From contig NZ_CP069338.1 of NCBI RefSeq assembly GCF_016859125.1, forward strand, positions 1,426,001-1,490,000: 64,000 nucleotides of DNA, in the 5' to 3' direction. Under the pieces are notes generated by a model, which worked only from the letters and a program-made list of their open reading frames with translations, did no database searches and was not told the DNA's origin. The position numbers and the translations under genes are program-made. The first letter of the stretch is position 1; every line of letters begins with the position of its first letter. Below, piece by piece: positions 7,691 to 15,968 of this stretch. This stretch comes from Archangium violaceum (lineage in GTDB: Bacteria; Myxococcota; Myxococcia; Myxococcales; Myxococcaceae).

Positions 7691-8461
7691 GAGGAGGGCC
7701 GCTGACGGGGGCCGCCCGAGCAGTGCACCAGTCGGTGGAGAAGCCGCGCAGCCCGTTGGGGTACACGCCGGCCCTGGCCGCGCTCCCAGCAGGTGCGAGG
7801 CAGGGGCCTGGCTCTCTTGGCTGGGGCGGCTCGAGCCTCAACACCACGCGGCTTGAGGGGGCTCGCGCGCCGGGGCCTGCCTCTCTCCTGTCGGGGGCTG
7901 GCCCAGGTGCTCCACAATCGCTCTCCCCCCCCTTCCTTCACCTACGCCAGCACCCGCCGCCTTCCTCCACACCTCACACACGCGAACACGTCCCGTGCTT
8001 TCCGTCCTGCGCAGCAGCCCGGCCTGGTCCCATCGGAGTGTGCGCTCCTTCTTCGGCTCCTCCTCCTTCTCGGCAAAAGACGGGCTCTCCTCCTCTGGCT
8101 CCCGCTTCACCCCTGCTTGGGGGACCAGAAATGGCCGCAGTTGGGCGCCTGGAGCGAAGACGCCGTGGAACCTCGTGAGATTTGCCCGAGGTGGAGGCAC
8201 CAGGGATGTCACACGCCGTAACAGTTCCAGGCCGGTGAAGACGCAGCCGCTGCTGTAGCGACTGCGCCTGGTACGCCTGCCGCGCATCCTCGGTCCCTTG
8301 CGCGGGCAGGACCCCTCTTCTTTCCAACAACCGCAGCACCCGGTGGCGCACCACCCTCAGCAGCCGCACCACCTCTGCTTGCGTGGGCGGCGGCAAAGGC
8401 TCGAAGCGCACGCCGCCCTCCCTTGGCACGAAAACACCGTCCAGCACCAGCGAGTGGAAGG
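7634..8461 (-). mobile_element. IS91-family transposase relic, copy 2 (multiply frameshifted)
   Basis: Several reverse frames together encode most of the C-terminal half of an IS91-type transposase: HAFHSLVLDGVFVPREGG, then LPPPTQAEVVRLLRVVRHR, then LVPPPRANLTRFHGVFAPGA with LRPFLVPQAG, then WDQAGLLRRT and RAIVEHLGQPPTGE. These correspond to the family's H-x-x-x-L-D-G-V-F block, the P-P-x-R-x-x-x-x-x-H-G-V block and the C-terminal helix. At least two frameshifts separate the blocks. The 5' boundary lies at about 8461, immediately after the helix-turn-helix of a LysR-type gene. Confidence 0.75.
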
Positions 8462-8621
8462 CGTGGTGCGGTGCAGGAGCTGCACCCCGACATGGCCCTC
8501 CAGGAAGGCGATGGCTCGAGTGACAGCGGCCGGAGAGCGGCCCAGGCGCCGACCGGGCCCCTGCCAGGCTCCCCTCGTCCACCGCCGTCACGAATACCCG
8601 CATCGCATCAAACCGATCCAT
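8462..8621 (-). pseudogene. LysR-type regulator fragment (frameshifted, truncated)
   Basis: ATG 8621 begins MDRFDAMRVFVTAVDEGSLA, the standard start of a LysR DNA-binding domain. After a one-base shift near 8560 the next frame continues GRRLGRSPAAVTRAIAFLEG and then HVGVQLLHRTT, completing the winged helix-turn-helix. The protein then changes to IS91-type sequence. The effector domain is gone. An extra C in a GGGGCCC stretch explains the shift. It was probably the divergent regulator of the broken hydrolase gene at 8758. Confidence 0.8.
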
Positions 8622-8757
8622 TCTTCCTCTTCGCGAAAGAGTGACTTGTGGTGGAGCCTAGAGGTTCAGGCGCTCCACGCAGCGGACTATCTCTCCTCAC
8701 ACAGACGCGATGCCGCGTCGCGGACGCCATCCGACGTCTGAACCGAGGAGTCCGTCC

Positions 8758-9190
8758 ATGTCAGTCTCCACTGCTCGTATTGCTGCATGGCTTCCCGACG
8801 TCATCTCACATGTATCTCAACCTCATCCCCGCGCTGGCGGACCGCTATCACGTCATCGCGCCCGACTACCCCGGCTTCGGGCTGAGCGCGATGCCGGACC
8901 GGAGGGAATTCAACTACAGCTTCGCGACGTTCACGGACCTCGTCGATGGGCTCCTGAGCCAGCTCGGCGCCACGCGCTACACGTTGTATGTGATGGATTA
9001 CGGTGCGCCGGTCGGCTTCCGGTTGGCGTTGAAGCACCCGAAGCGGGTTACCGCGCTCATCGTGCAGAACGGCAACGCCTATGAAGAGGGCCTCCAGTCC
9101 TTCTGGGATCCGCTGAGGGCCTACTGGGCGGACGGCTCGGCCACCCATCGCGAGGCGCTGCGCCCGACCCTGGGGCTGGTGTTACCGCGC
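8758..9190 (+). pseudogene. Broken haloalkane dehalogenase/epoxide hydrolase-like gene
   Basis: An ATG at 8758 with GAGGAG nearby starts a few codons, but the homologous frame begins only at about 8763 with SPLLVLLHGFPTSSHMYLN, so the N-terminal strands are lost or shifted. It continues HVIAPDYPGFGLSAMPDRRE, LYVMDYGAPVGFRLAL (nucleophile Asp in a D-Y-G-A-P elbow) and ALIVQNGNAYEEGL. Homology stops near 9165, about 140 residues before the expected lid, acid and His region. This elbow is typical of the haloalkane dehalogenase/epoxide hydrolase branch of the alpha/beta-hydrolases. It is inactive as read. Confidence 0.75.
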
Positions 9191-9307
9191 ACGCTTGTTG
9201 ATGGAGATTTGTACCGGCTGGTTGATGGGCATCAGCGAGGGCGCACGGGCGCGCGTCACGCTCGTTGCTTCCCGCCACGTCCCGGTAGTCATCAGTCCCA
9301 ATCCCCC

Positions 9308-10375
9308 TCATTCGGCTGCCGTACCGCCCTCTCCGTTCACGCGCCACGCCCGCGGAGACAGGCCCGTCCAACGACGGAAGGCGTGGTGGAAGGCGCTCGG
9401 CGCGGAATAGCCGAGCCGCCACGCGACCTCGGCGATAGGGGTGCCCGCTTCGAGGAGCGTGCACGCCTGCTGCCGCCGGAAGGCCTCGCGCTCGGCCTCC
9501 AGTGACGTGCCCTCGTCACGAAGGCGTCGCTGAAGCGTACGGGGGCTCATCCGCAGGCGGGCCGCCAGCTGCGTGAGCTCCGCGCCCGGCTCAGGCAACA
9601 GCTCGGGCATCAGTGCCCGGACCCGATCCACCGTGCGGGACGAGGAGGGAAGGCCCGCCAGCATCCGCTCCGCGGCCCGCTCGAGCACACCCGACAAGCC
9701 CGCGTCTCCTCCGGGCAACGGTCTCGCGAGAAGGGCGACCGGAAACACCAGCTCGTCCTGGGGCGCACGGAAGGAGACCGGCACGCCAAGCACGCGCGCA
9801 TACACCGAGGCCTCCCTGGGGCGAGGCCCGCGCAACCGGAGGCGGGCCCCCGGCAGTCCTCCCACCAGCCGCCCCCCATTCACGAGGAGATCCGCGAAGA
9901 CGAGCTGGGCCATCAAGCGGTGCGCGGGGCGCTCGGGCCCGTACGGGTGGTACGTCACCGACACCCGCCCGGCTCCTCGCTCCATCGCGAAGCGCTCCCC
10001 CTCGCTCCACAGGCGCTGGTACCGCAGCACGTGCTCCAGCGCCTCACCGAACGTGCGGCTGCTCACCATGAGGAAACCGAGCGCATCGAGATCCTCCGCC
10101 CGGAGGGCCTCGCCCACGTGCAACCCGAGACATCCGTCCCCCAACCGAGCCGCCGCTTCCTCCAGGAGCGTGTAGACGGAGAGCAGAGGCACTCGCGCCT
10201 CCGGCTCGGTGAGCCGCACGCGCTCGAGCCCGGAGGCCTCCAGCAGGACACGCCGGGGAAGGCCCCTGGCCTCGGCGGAGTCGAGCACGCGCAGCACCCA
10301 TCCGGCCCAGGCGGTGGGGCCCGCGGGTGCCGGGGGCGGTTGGCGCGTGGGAGCACTCCTTCTGTCGCGTGGCAT
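9308..10375 (-). CDS. AraC-family regulator with arabinose-binding-like N-domain (OruR/OntR type)
   Basis: The 355-residue protein has the layout of AraC regulators with the long N-terminal 'Arabinose_bd' domain. Signs are LLEASGLERVRLTEPEARVP, then GLHVGEALRAEDLDALGFLM and LEHVLRYQRLWSEGERFAME. The C-terminal helix-turn-helix pair comprises LTQLAARLRMSPRTLQRRLR, where regulators of ornithine or amino-acid catabolism have the same S-x-R-T-L-Q-R-R-L, and AEVAWRLGYSAPSAFHHAF with RRWTGLSPRAWR. The start is ATG 10375, or the adjoining GTG 10378. It is divergent from the Rieske oxygenase gene 36 bases away and is its obvious candidate regulator. Confidence 0.9.
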   Translation of the reverse strand: MPRDRRSAPTRQPPPAPAGPTAWAGWVLRVLDSAEARGLPRRVLLEASGLERVRLTEPEARVPLLSVYTLLEEAAARLGDGCLGLHVGEALRAEDLDALGFLMVSSRTFGEALEHVLRYQRLWSEGERFAMERGAGRVSVTYHPYGPERPAHRLMAQLVFADLLVNGGRLVGGLPGARLRLRGPRPREASVYARVLGVPVSFRAPQDELVFPVALLARPLPGGDAGLSGVLERAAERMLAGLPSSSRTVDRVRALMPELLPEPGAELTQLAARLRMSPRTLQRRLRDEGTSLEAEREAFRRQQACTLLEAGTPIAEVAWRLGYSAPSAFHHAFRRWTGLSPRAWRVNGEGGTAAE

Positions 10376-10411
10376 CACTCACGTCCGATGGGGCTTCTCT
10401 AACTTGGAGAC

Positions 10412-11461
10412 ATGGAAAGCCCTGGACGGATGATAACGGATGAGGACAAGCGGATACGGGGAATGGAGGCACGAGAGGACTTCGTGCGCGACACGTGGTA
10501 CCCGATATGGGAATCGAAGCGGTTGGGCCGTCAGCCGGTGCGAGTCACCCGGCTCGGCCGCGAGCTCGTGCTGTGGCGGGACGGCCAGGGCCAACCGGTG
10601 GCCCAGGAGGCAGCCTGCCCCCACCGGGGCGCCGACCTCTCGCGGGGCCGGGTGGTGGGCGGGTGCCTGGAGTGCCCCTACCACGGCATGCGCTTCGCGG
10701 CGGATGGCGCGTGCGTGCGCGTGCCCTGCGAGGGAAAGGCGCGACCGATCCGAGCCGACCTGCGGGTGAAGGGATACGCGGTGCGGGAAAGCCTCGGGCT
10801 GGTGTGGCTGTGGTGGGGCGAGCAACGGGAGGAGCTTCCCCCGCTGCCCTGGAACCACGAGATTCCCGGGACGGGAGCGGGCACGTGCACGGCCACGTTG
10901 ACCTGGAATGTCCCCTTCGCCCGGGTGATGGAGGGGAACCTGGATCTGCATCACTTTCCCTTCGCGCACCGCCGGTGGGCTCCGGGGATGGGGACCTGGT
11001 TGGACCCATACACGGCGCGCCTCGAGGGCGACGTCATCCACACCCACGGCGTCATGAGAGAGGACGACGGCAAACCCTGGGACGGCCGAAGCGGTTTCGA
11101 GGCGGAGCTCAGGGTGCTCTTTCCTCATCTGCTGCTCGCCCGCTTCGGCCGCCGCACCCAGGCCCTGGTGGCGGCCACGCCCATCGACGCGGAGAACACC
11201 TGGGTGGTCTTCCGCTACCGCAGCCAACTCCCGCTCGTGGGCGGGCTGGTGGCGTGGCTCCTCGTTCAAACGGAGCTGCGATTCATCCAACCGGAGGACT
11301 ACGCGCTGCTGCGCGACAGCGAGCCGAGGCACCCCGTCCGGCAGGACTTCCACCTGGTGAGAGCCGACGCGGGTATCGCGCTCTGGTTCCGATTGTATGA
11401 GCGGCGGCTGGAGGCCCAGCGGACGCCGTCCAGTCACGCGCCAGTCATGCATGTCCCCTAG
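10412..11461 (+). CDS. Rieske (2Fe-2S) non-haem iron oxygenase, alpha-subunit type
   Basis: The 349-residue protein carries a Rieske cluster site C69-x-H71 (CPHRGADLSRG) and C88-x2-H91 (CPYHGMRF). It also has a mononuclear iron motif E174-x3-D178-x2-H181-x4-H186 within VMEGNLDLHHFPFAHRR. N-terminal REDFVRDTWYPIWES is typical of the single-component PaO/VanA/KSH-like branch, which uses an external ferredoxin-type reductase to hydroxylate or demethylate aromatic, steroid or pigment substrates. A C-terminal hydrophobic stretch (LVGGLVAWLLVQTEL) may lie at the membrane. ATGs at 10412, 10430 and 10463 are possible starts. No reductase gene is adjacent. Regulation by the divergent AraC protein is likely. 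Confidence 0.88.
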   Translation: MESPGRMITDEDKRIRGMEAREDFVRDTWYPIWESKRLGRQPVRVTRLGRELVLWRDGQGQPVAQEAACPHRGADLSRGRVVGGCLECPYHGMRFAADGACVRVPCEGKARPIRADLRVKGYAVRESLGLVWLWWGEQREELPPLPWNHEIPGTGAGTCTATLTWNVPFARVMEGNLDLHHFPFAHRRWAPGMGTWLDPYTARLEGDVIHTHGVMREDDGKPWDGRSGFEAELRVLFPHLLLARFGRRTQALVAATPIDAENTWVVFRYRSQLPLVGGLVAWLLVQTELRFIQPEDYALLRDSEPRHPVRQDFHLVRADAGIALWFRLYERRLEAQRTPSSHAPVMHVP

Positions 11462-11463
11462 GG

Positions 11464-11489
11464 TGCCTGGGCTTTCAAGGTCCCGGGCA
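11464..11489. terminator. Hairpin between convergent genes
   Basis: TGCCTGGG pairs with CCCGGGCA (8 bp with one G-T pair) around a 10-base loop, just after the Rieske stop codon and before the convergent gene's 3' end. No strong T-tract. Confidence 0.45.
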
Positions 11490-11499
11490 TCCCCCTCCT

Positions 11500-11952
11500 T
11501 CAAAGGACGACAGCATGAAAAAGCGACTGCTCATGGGACTTCTTGGCTTCACACGGCTCACGGCGCTGCGACTGGCAATCCTGTAGATTCCGGTACACCC
11601 ATCCATCACGAGTCGAAATGTACACGGTCCCCCCCGGCCCCCTCAGGCCCGGCAGGACCTTCACACAGCCCGACTTGTAGTCAAAAGAGACATAGAGGCC
11701 GTCCTCGATGCGGGCCTCCTGCACCGAGACGATGACATTGTCCGTGCCGACGCCATCCATCTCCAGCGAGAAGCCAGAGGGGGAACGATAGGTGCAGAGT
11801 GTCGCGCCATCACCGTACTTCTTCGGTTCGCATTTCCTGGAGCGCGAGAGCAGATCGAAGGTCATCCCATAAGAGGTTGCCGAAGCAGGCTCCAGCAGAA
11901 GCAGGGGCACGAGGAAGGCGAGGACACGGCTCTCATGGAGACCCCGACACAT
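11500..11952 (-). CDS. Small secreted protein of unknown function
   Basis: About 150 residues. The signal peptide (RVLAFLVPLLLLEPASA) ends before TSYGMTFDLL. The mature part has four or more cysteines (KCEPKKYGDGATLC, YKSGCVKVLP, LQDCQSQRREPC), suggesting disulphides and a periplasmic or extracellular location. ATG 11952 was preferred over the upstream ATG at 11973 because GAAGG lies about 7 bases before it and the signal peptide is then of normal length. No domain was recognised. It converges on the Rieske gene. Confidence 0.6.
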   Translation of the reverse strand: MCRGLHESRVLAFLVPLLLLEPASATSYGMTFDLLSRSRKCEPKKYGDGATLCTYRSPSGFSLEMDGVGTDNVIVSVQEARIEDGLYVSFDYKSGCVKVLPGLRGPGGTVYISTRDGWVYRNLQDCQSQRREPCEAKKSHEQSLFHAVVL

Positions 11953-11988
11953 CGAAGACCTTCGATCTGGCATGGGCAGCCATTCTAG

Positions 11989-12750
11989 CTATGCGGCGAG
12001 GAAGCCGCCATCAACGGCCAGCGGCGTGCCGGTGACGAAGCCCGCGCCGTCGGAGCACAGCCAGAGCACGGAGCTGGCGATCTCCTCTTCCGTGGCCATC
12101 CGCCCCATCGGGTGCTGGGAGACGAGCCCCCGGACGATGTCGGGCATGAACGTCTCCGCCTTGCGCATGCCGTCGGTCCGGGTGGCCCCGGCGCAGAGGG
12201 CATTCACGCGGATGCCGCGCGTCGCGAACTCGAGCGCCACGGACCGCGTCATTCCGACCACCGCGTGCTTCGAGGCGACATAGGCGTGGTACTCCGCCCG
12301 TCCGGCGAGGCCGAAGATGGAGCTGATGTTGACGATGGAGCCTCCGCCCGTGGCCAGCATCGCCGGGATTTCGTGGCGCATGGCCAGCCAGACACCTCGG
12401 GCATTGACGGCCATGACGTCGTCCCAGACGTCCTGGTTCGTCTTCTCCAGCGGGGCCATGTCACCGGCGCCCGCGCTGTTGACGGCGAAGTCGAGCCGGC
12501 CGAAGTGCTTCACGGTTCCTTCCACGGCCCTCGCCACGGAGGCTTCGTCCCGCACGTCGGTGGAGAAGAAGAGGACGCGGGCGCCTTCGGCCTCCAGGGC
12601 CGCGCGGGCCTCACGTCCCGCCTCCTCGCCCCGGGCGGCGAGCGCGACGCTGGCGCCCGCCCGGGCGAAGGCTCGCGCCGAGGCGAGGCCGATTCCGGAG
12701 GTGCCTCCGATGACGAAGGCGACGCGTCCGGTGAAGTCATGGCGAATCAT
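11989..12750 (-). CDS. SDR-family oxidoreductase
   Basis: A 253-residue classical short-chain dehydrogenase. It has the nucleotide-binding motif VIGGTSGIGLASARAF (T-G-x3-G-I-G variant GGTSGIG), NSAG in place of NNAG, the catalytic Ser in NISSIFGLAG, the Y-x3-K pair in YHAYVASKHAVVG, and the C-terminal VTGTPLAVDGGFLA. Cofactor and substrate cannot be assigned. Its ATG overlaps the TetR gene's stop by four bases (ATGA), so the two are translationally coupled and presumably share TetR control. Confidence 0.92.
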   Translation of the reverse strand: MIRHDFTGRVAFVIGGTSGIGLASARAFARAGASVALAARGEEAGREARAALEAEGARVLFFSTDVRDEASVARAVEGTVKHFGRLDFAVNSAGAGDMAPLEKTNQDVWDDVMAVNARGVWLAMRHEIPAMLATGGGSIVNISSIFGLAGRAEYHAYVASKHAVVGMTRSVALEFATRGIRVNALCAGATRTDGMRKAETFMPDIVRGLVSQHPMGRMATEEEIASSVLWLCSDGAGFVTGTPLAVDGGFLAA

Positions 12751-13415
12751 CGTGTCTTCCTTTCCGAGCCCAGTCCGTTGCGGATGAAGAGGATGGCCTG
12801 GCGGGCGAGGGCCCGCCGGCGCTTGAGGTTCAGTCGCTTGCGCAGGGAGTCCGAGGCGAGGACCTCGTGGAGCTCGGCGCCGAGTTCGTGGAGGATCACA
12901 TCCGTCAGGCCGGGGCCGATGACGGTGGAGACGAAGCGGGTGGCGATGTCGAGGTCCGGCGCGTCGAGGGCACCATCTCGGGTCCCCTCCTCCAGGACGG
13001 CGCGAAGCTCCACGATGCCGGCCTCGCAGATGGCCTTGTAGAGGCCGCGCACCTCCACCACCGCCGTCGGCGCGGCGGCGGCCGCGGAGAGCCGGGCCAG
13101 ACGCGGGTGCTCGACGAGGAACGCCATGCCGCGCTCGATGAACGTCTCGAGACGAGCCCAGAAGTCGCCCTCCGGGGGCGCCGCGCCGATGAACTCACGC
13201 TTGCGGCGCGGGGCCTCCTCGGTGAGGAGCCAGCGGTACAGGTCGAGCTTGTCCTCGAAGTACTGGTAGACGCTGCCCTTGGGGATGCTCGCGCGGCTCG
13301 CGATCTGCGAGAGCGAGGCCTCGGTGTAGCTCCGCTCGGAGAACTCGATGATGGCCTCGTTCACGAGGCGGTCCCTGCGCTCGTCCGGGAGCCGGAAGAA
13401 GGTGCTCGTAGGCAT
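12747..13415 (-). CDS. TetR/AcrR-family transcriptional regulator
   Basis: A 222-residue regulator. The N-terminal helix-turn-helix reads YTEASLSQIASRASIPKGSV followed by YQYFEDKLDLYRWLL, the standard TetR recognition region. The C-terminal 150 residues form the helical ligand/dimer domain. Two GACCGGCC-type palindromes begin three bases upstream of its start codon, which implies direct autorepression. It is transcribed with the SDR gene downstream, so the SDR substrate or product may be the ligand. Confidence 0.92.
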   Translation of the reverse strand: MPTSTFFRLPDERRDRLVNEAIIEFSERSYTEASLSQIASRASIPKGSVYQYFEDKLDLYRWLLTEEAPRRKREFIGAAPPEGDFWARLETFIERGMAFLVEHPRLARLSAAAAAPTAVVEVRGLYKAICEAGIVELRAVLEEGTRDGALDAPDLDIATRFVSTVIGPGLTDVILHELGAELHEVLASDSLRKRLNLKRRRALARQAILFIRNGLGSERKTR

Positions 13416-13417
13416 GT

Positions 13418-13445
13418 GACCGGCCAGTCATATGACCGGCCGGTC
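13418..13445. promoter_or_regulatory. Tandem palindromic operator of the TetR gene
   Basis: GACCGGCCAGTC (13418-13429) and GACCGGCCGGTC (13434-13445) are two 12-bp palindromes, the second perfect, with centres 16 bp apart. They start 3 bp upstream of the TetR start codon (13413-13415). Dyad symmetry and position are typical of TetR operators that block their own promoter. The closeness to the ATG suggests a very short or absent leader. Confidence 0.75.
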
Positions 13446-13472
13446 GCATTGGCAAGAGGCGTTTCCGGAGGA

Positions 13473-13500
13473 GCGCGGCCGGGGTAACACCCGGCCGCGC
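13473..13500 (-). terminator. Strong hairpin downstream of Hint protein A
   Basis: GCGCGGCCGGG pairs perfectly with CCCGGCCGCGC (11 bp) around GTAACA, 20 bases beyond the stop codon of the leftward Hint gene. No long T-tract. Confidence 0.6.
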
Positions 13501-13520
13501 CGGCCTCACGGGGCGTCAGC

Positions 13521-14360
13521 TCACAGGCCGCTGACATCCACCTCTTCACGGATGGACAGGCGGTAGTCGTCCGATGCCCACTCGTTCTGGTAACGCACGG
13601 AGCCGGTGAGGAAGCCTTCCGCGCTCATCACGTTCTCCGTCTTGTTCTGGCTCGCCGGGCGCACGTTCCACACCTTGCCCTTGAAGCTGAAGACGCTGAC
13701 GCTGGACAGCTCGAGCTTGCTGCCATCCGAGCCCAGCAGGCGGTCGCCTTCCTTCAACGCGTGGGCCTTCACCATGGTGCCATCCGCCAGGAGCATCGGG
13801 TGCGTGGAGGTGACCTCGATGCGGCGGCCGTCCGAGGACTGGAGCAGGAAGATGTCCTCCTGGGTATCGCCCGCCACGTAGGAGCGGATGGGCTGATTCC
13901 CGAAGCTCAGCGCATCCAGCCGGGCGTCCGCCGTGAGCGCGGTGACCTGGGTCAACCCGGACGCGTAGGCCTCGGGGACGGTCACGTCCCGCCCGCCGAA
14001 GTCCACATGCTGGGAGGGGGTGAAGCAGCCGGCCACGCACGTGCCCAGCTTGATCAGCCCCGTGAGGCAGGCCTGCGCCTCACTGGCGGGGACGTGGAAG
14101 GAGCACGTCGAACCGGCCGGCACGTTCGGGTACGCGTAGCAACCGTTGGTGAACACCTGGTATTCGTTGGCCTCGTTCAGGTAGGCCTCACGCGCGGCGG
14201 TGATGAGGCCGCACTTCCGGGCCCATGCGTTGCGGCCACGAGCCAGCTCGGAGGTCTCCAGCTGGTCATCCTGGAAGCAGCGGGTCTGGAGCTGGGCCAG
14301 GGCCGTGCTGGACATGGAGGTGGCGACGACGGCGAGCGCGATCAGGATATTCTTCTTCAT
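13521..14360 (-). CDS. Secreted Hint-domain protein A
   Basis: The 279-residue product starts at ATG 14360 behind GAGGGAGACC. A signal peptide (MKKNILIALAVVATSMSSTA) precedes a Cys-rich N-domain (TRCFQDDQ, GRNAWARKCG, GCYAYPN, CSFHVP). The C-terminal half looks like a Hint (Hedgehog/intein) fold: a Cys start in CVAGCFTPS, PIRSYVAGDTQEDIFLL, block-B-like IEVTSTHPMLLADGTMV, then LKEGDRLLGSDG and GKVWNVRP. The C-terminal His-Asn of splicing inteins is absent, so any autocatalysis would stop at ester formation or N-terminal cleavage. It is paralogous to 18866-19708; both end in DVSGL. It lies 42 bases downstream of the M4 peptidase gene and is probably cotranscribed. Confidence 0.75.
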   Translation of the reverse strand: MKKNILIALAVVATSMSSTALAQLQTRCFQDDQLETSELARGRNAWARKCGLITAAREAYLNEANEYQVFTNGCYAYPNVPAGSTCSFHVPASEAQACLTGLIKLGTCVAGCFTPSQHVDFGGRDVTVPEAYASGLTQVTALTADARLDALSFGNQPIRSYVAGDTQEDIFLLQSSDGRRIEVTSTHPMLLADGTMVKAHALKEGDRLLGSDGSKLELSSVSVFSFKGKVWNVRPASQNKTENVMSAEGFLTGSVRYQNEWASDDYRLSIREEVDVSGL

Positions 14361-14402
14361 GAATGGTCTCCCTCGGGGTTTCTCAGAGGCGGGAACGGGC
14401 GC

Positions 14403-15968
14403 TCACTGCACACCCACGGCGCTCCACGCGTCGCGGACGGCGTTGACGGTGTCCGCCGGGTACCGGTCCGCCGCCGCCTGGATGGTGAGGGCGCGTGCAT
14501 CGGACATGTTGATGTTGGCGGTGAAGTAGTTCTGGTTGGCGAAGTAGAAGGTCTGCGCCGCGCGGTTCATGCCCACGCCGGCCACGTTGACGGCCGTCTT
14601 GCCTCGCGGGTGCGAGCCGCCGGTGACGAGCAGCTTGAAGGCGAGGTTGGGGATGCCCGAGTTCCAGTGCACGCCACCGTTGTCCGCGGTGCCGACGTAG
14701 CGCTCCGGGTAGTAGTCACGGGACGAGCCGTCCTGCGTCGGGTTGGCCATGTAGCGCAGGGCGTCGCCCGCGGTACCCGGCGTCCAGATGTCCTCGCCGA
14801 TCTTCCACACGTCGGCGTCCACGGTGCCACGCGCCCAGCTCTCGCAGATGGCCGCCGCGATGTCCGACAAGCTCTCGTTGAGCGCGCCGGAGTCGTTGCG
14901 GTAGACGAGGCCGGAATCGTACTGGGTCACCGCGTGGGTGAACTCGTGCGAGACCACGTCCAGGTCGCGGCCCAGCTGGCCGGAGTTGAAGTTGTCACCG
15001 TCGCCGAAGACGATCTGCGTGCCGTTCCAGAAGGCGTTGACGTAGTTGTTGCCGTAGTGGACGGTGCTGGTGATGGTGGCGCCCGCGTCGTTGAACGAGT
15101 CACGCGCGAAGATGGTCTCGTAGCAGGCATACGTCGTGCCGATGTGGTCGTAGTTCTGGTCCACGTGGGCGTCACCGACCGCGCCGTTGCCCTCCGCGCG
15201 CCGCAGCGTGCCGGGCAGGGCCGAGCCGTTGTTGGCGGTGTGGACACGCCGGTTCTGGGCCGAGTGGAGCTGCGGGTGCACGTCCAGCACGCGGCCGCTG
15301 GCGGCATCCACATACACGATGTCCCGCGCCGGCTCGCCGTCGCGCTCGCCCGAGCGGATCTGCTCATAGGCCAGCGACAGCGTGCCCTGGGCATCCAGGA
15401 AGTACACCAACTGGGCCTCGCCCTCGGGCTTCAGCGTGGAGATGCCCTCCAGCGCAGCGACGGCCGCGGCCTCCGGCGTCATGCGCGCCAGCGTCATCGG
15501 CTCGGGCGCGCCCCGGGCCGAGCCATTCACCGCGTACACCCCACCCGACGCGTCCACGTGAAGGATGAGCTCGCCGCCCACCACGCGCACCCCGTTGCGT
15601 ACCTGGTCGTAACGCACGTGGGTGATGCCGACCTCGTCCACGCGCGCGGAGCGCACGCGCAGCTCCTTGGGACTCAGGCGGAACAGGGGGGCAACGCCGT
15701 TGAGCACGGGCGCCAACGCCTGCTCGGCCTCGGCCGCCAGGCTCTTGCCACGCAACCCGGAGCGGGCCAGCGACGTCTTCACCGAGCCGAAGTTCCCGCG
15801 GATGAACGTGGGCACCCCTCCTGGTCCCTCGGTGACAACCTGGGCCGACAGGCCTGTCTTCGTCTCCCCGGCCCCCTCCAACGCACCGGCGTCGGACTCA
15901 CCGCCGCACGCTGAACCCAGGGTGATGAGGCACACTCCCGCCAGACTGCGCTTCCAGTTCGTATTCAA
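14403..15968 (-). CDS. M4 family metallopeptidase (thermolysin/bacillolysin type), preproprotein
   Basis: This 521-residue protein starts at a TTG (15968) with AGGAGG six bases upstream; no in-frame ATG lies between the upstream stop and this codon. The N-terminus ends in GSAC (Cys21), a possible lipidation site. Residues about 50-230 form an FTP/PepSY propeptide (FRLSPKELRVRSARVD, VVGGELILHVDASGGVYAVN). The catalytic domain has H341-E-F-T-H345 and the third zinc ligand E365 in GALNESLSDI, plus the M4 C-terminal phrase TFYFANQNYFTANINMSDAR. It lacks PPC modules, unlike the second M4 enzyme at 51.5 kb. The 42-base gap to Hint protein A suggests an operon. Confidence 0.93.
   Translation of the reverse strand: MNTNWKRSLAGVCLITLGSACGGESDAGALEGAGETKTGLSAQVVTEGPGGVPTFIRGNFGSVKTSLARSGLRGKSLAAEAEQALAPVLNGVAPLFRLSPKELRVRSARVDEVGITHVRYDQVRNGVRVVGGELILHVDASGGVYAVNGSARGAPEPMTLARMTPEAAAVAALEGISTLKPEGEAQLVYFLDAQGTLSLAYEQIRSGERDGEPARDIVYVDAASGRVLDVHPQLHSAQNRRVHTANNGSALPGTLRRAEGNGAVGDAHVDQNYDHIGTTYACYETIFARDSFNDAGATITSTVHYGNNYVNAFWNGTQIVFGDGDNFNSGQLGRDLDVVSHEFTHAVTQYDSGLVYRNDSGALNESLSDIAAAICESWARGTVDADVWKIGEDIWTPGTAGDALRYMANPTQDGSSRDYYPERYVGTADNGGVHWNSGIPNLAFKLLVTGGSHPRGKTAVNVAGVGMNRAAQTFYFANQNYFTANINMSDARALTIQAAADRYPADTVNAVRDAWSAVGVQ

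Noticed and set aside
9195-9410. A 71-codon forward frame at the end of the broken hydrolase gene
   Set aside because: Overlaps the 3' end of the AraC gene on the other strand and shows no family pattern.
13521-14360. Full intein that splices out of a host protein
   Set aside because: No C-terminal His-Asn followed by a Cys/Ser/Thr extein residue, and no host domain continues after it; Hint-like processing only is considered.
13761-15914. A 717-codon forward frame opposite the M4 peptidase and Hint protein A
   Set aside because: Antisense to clear catalytic motifs on the other strand; low-complexity composition. Likewise 51189-53837 opposite the second M4 gene and 44656-47061 behind the kinase.
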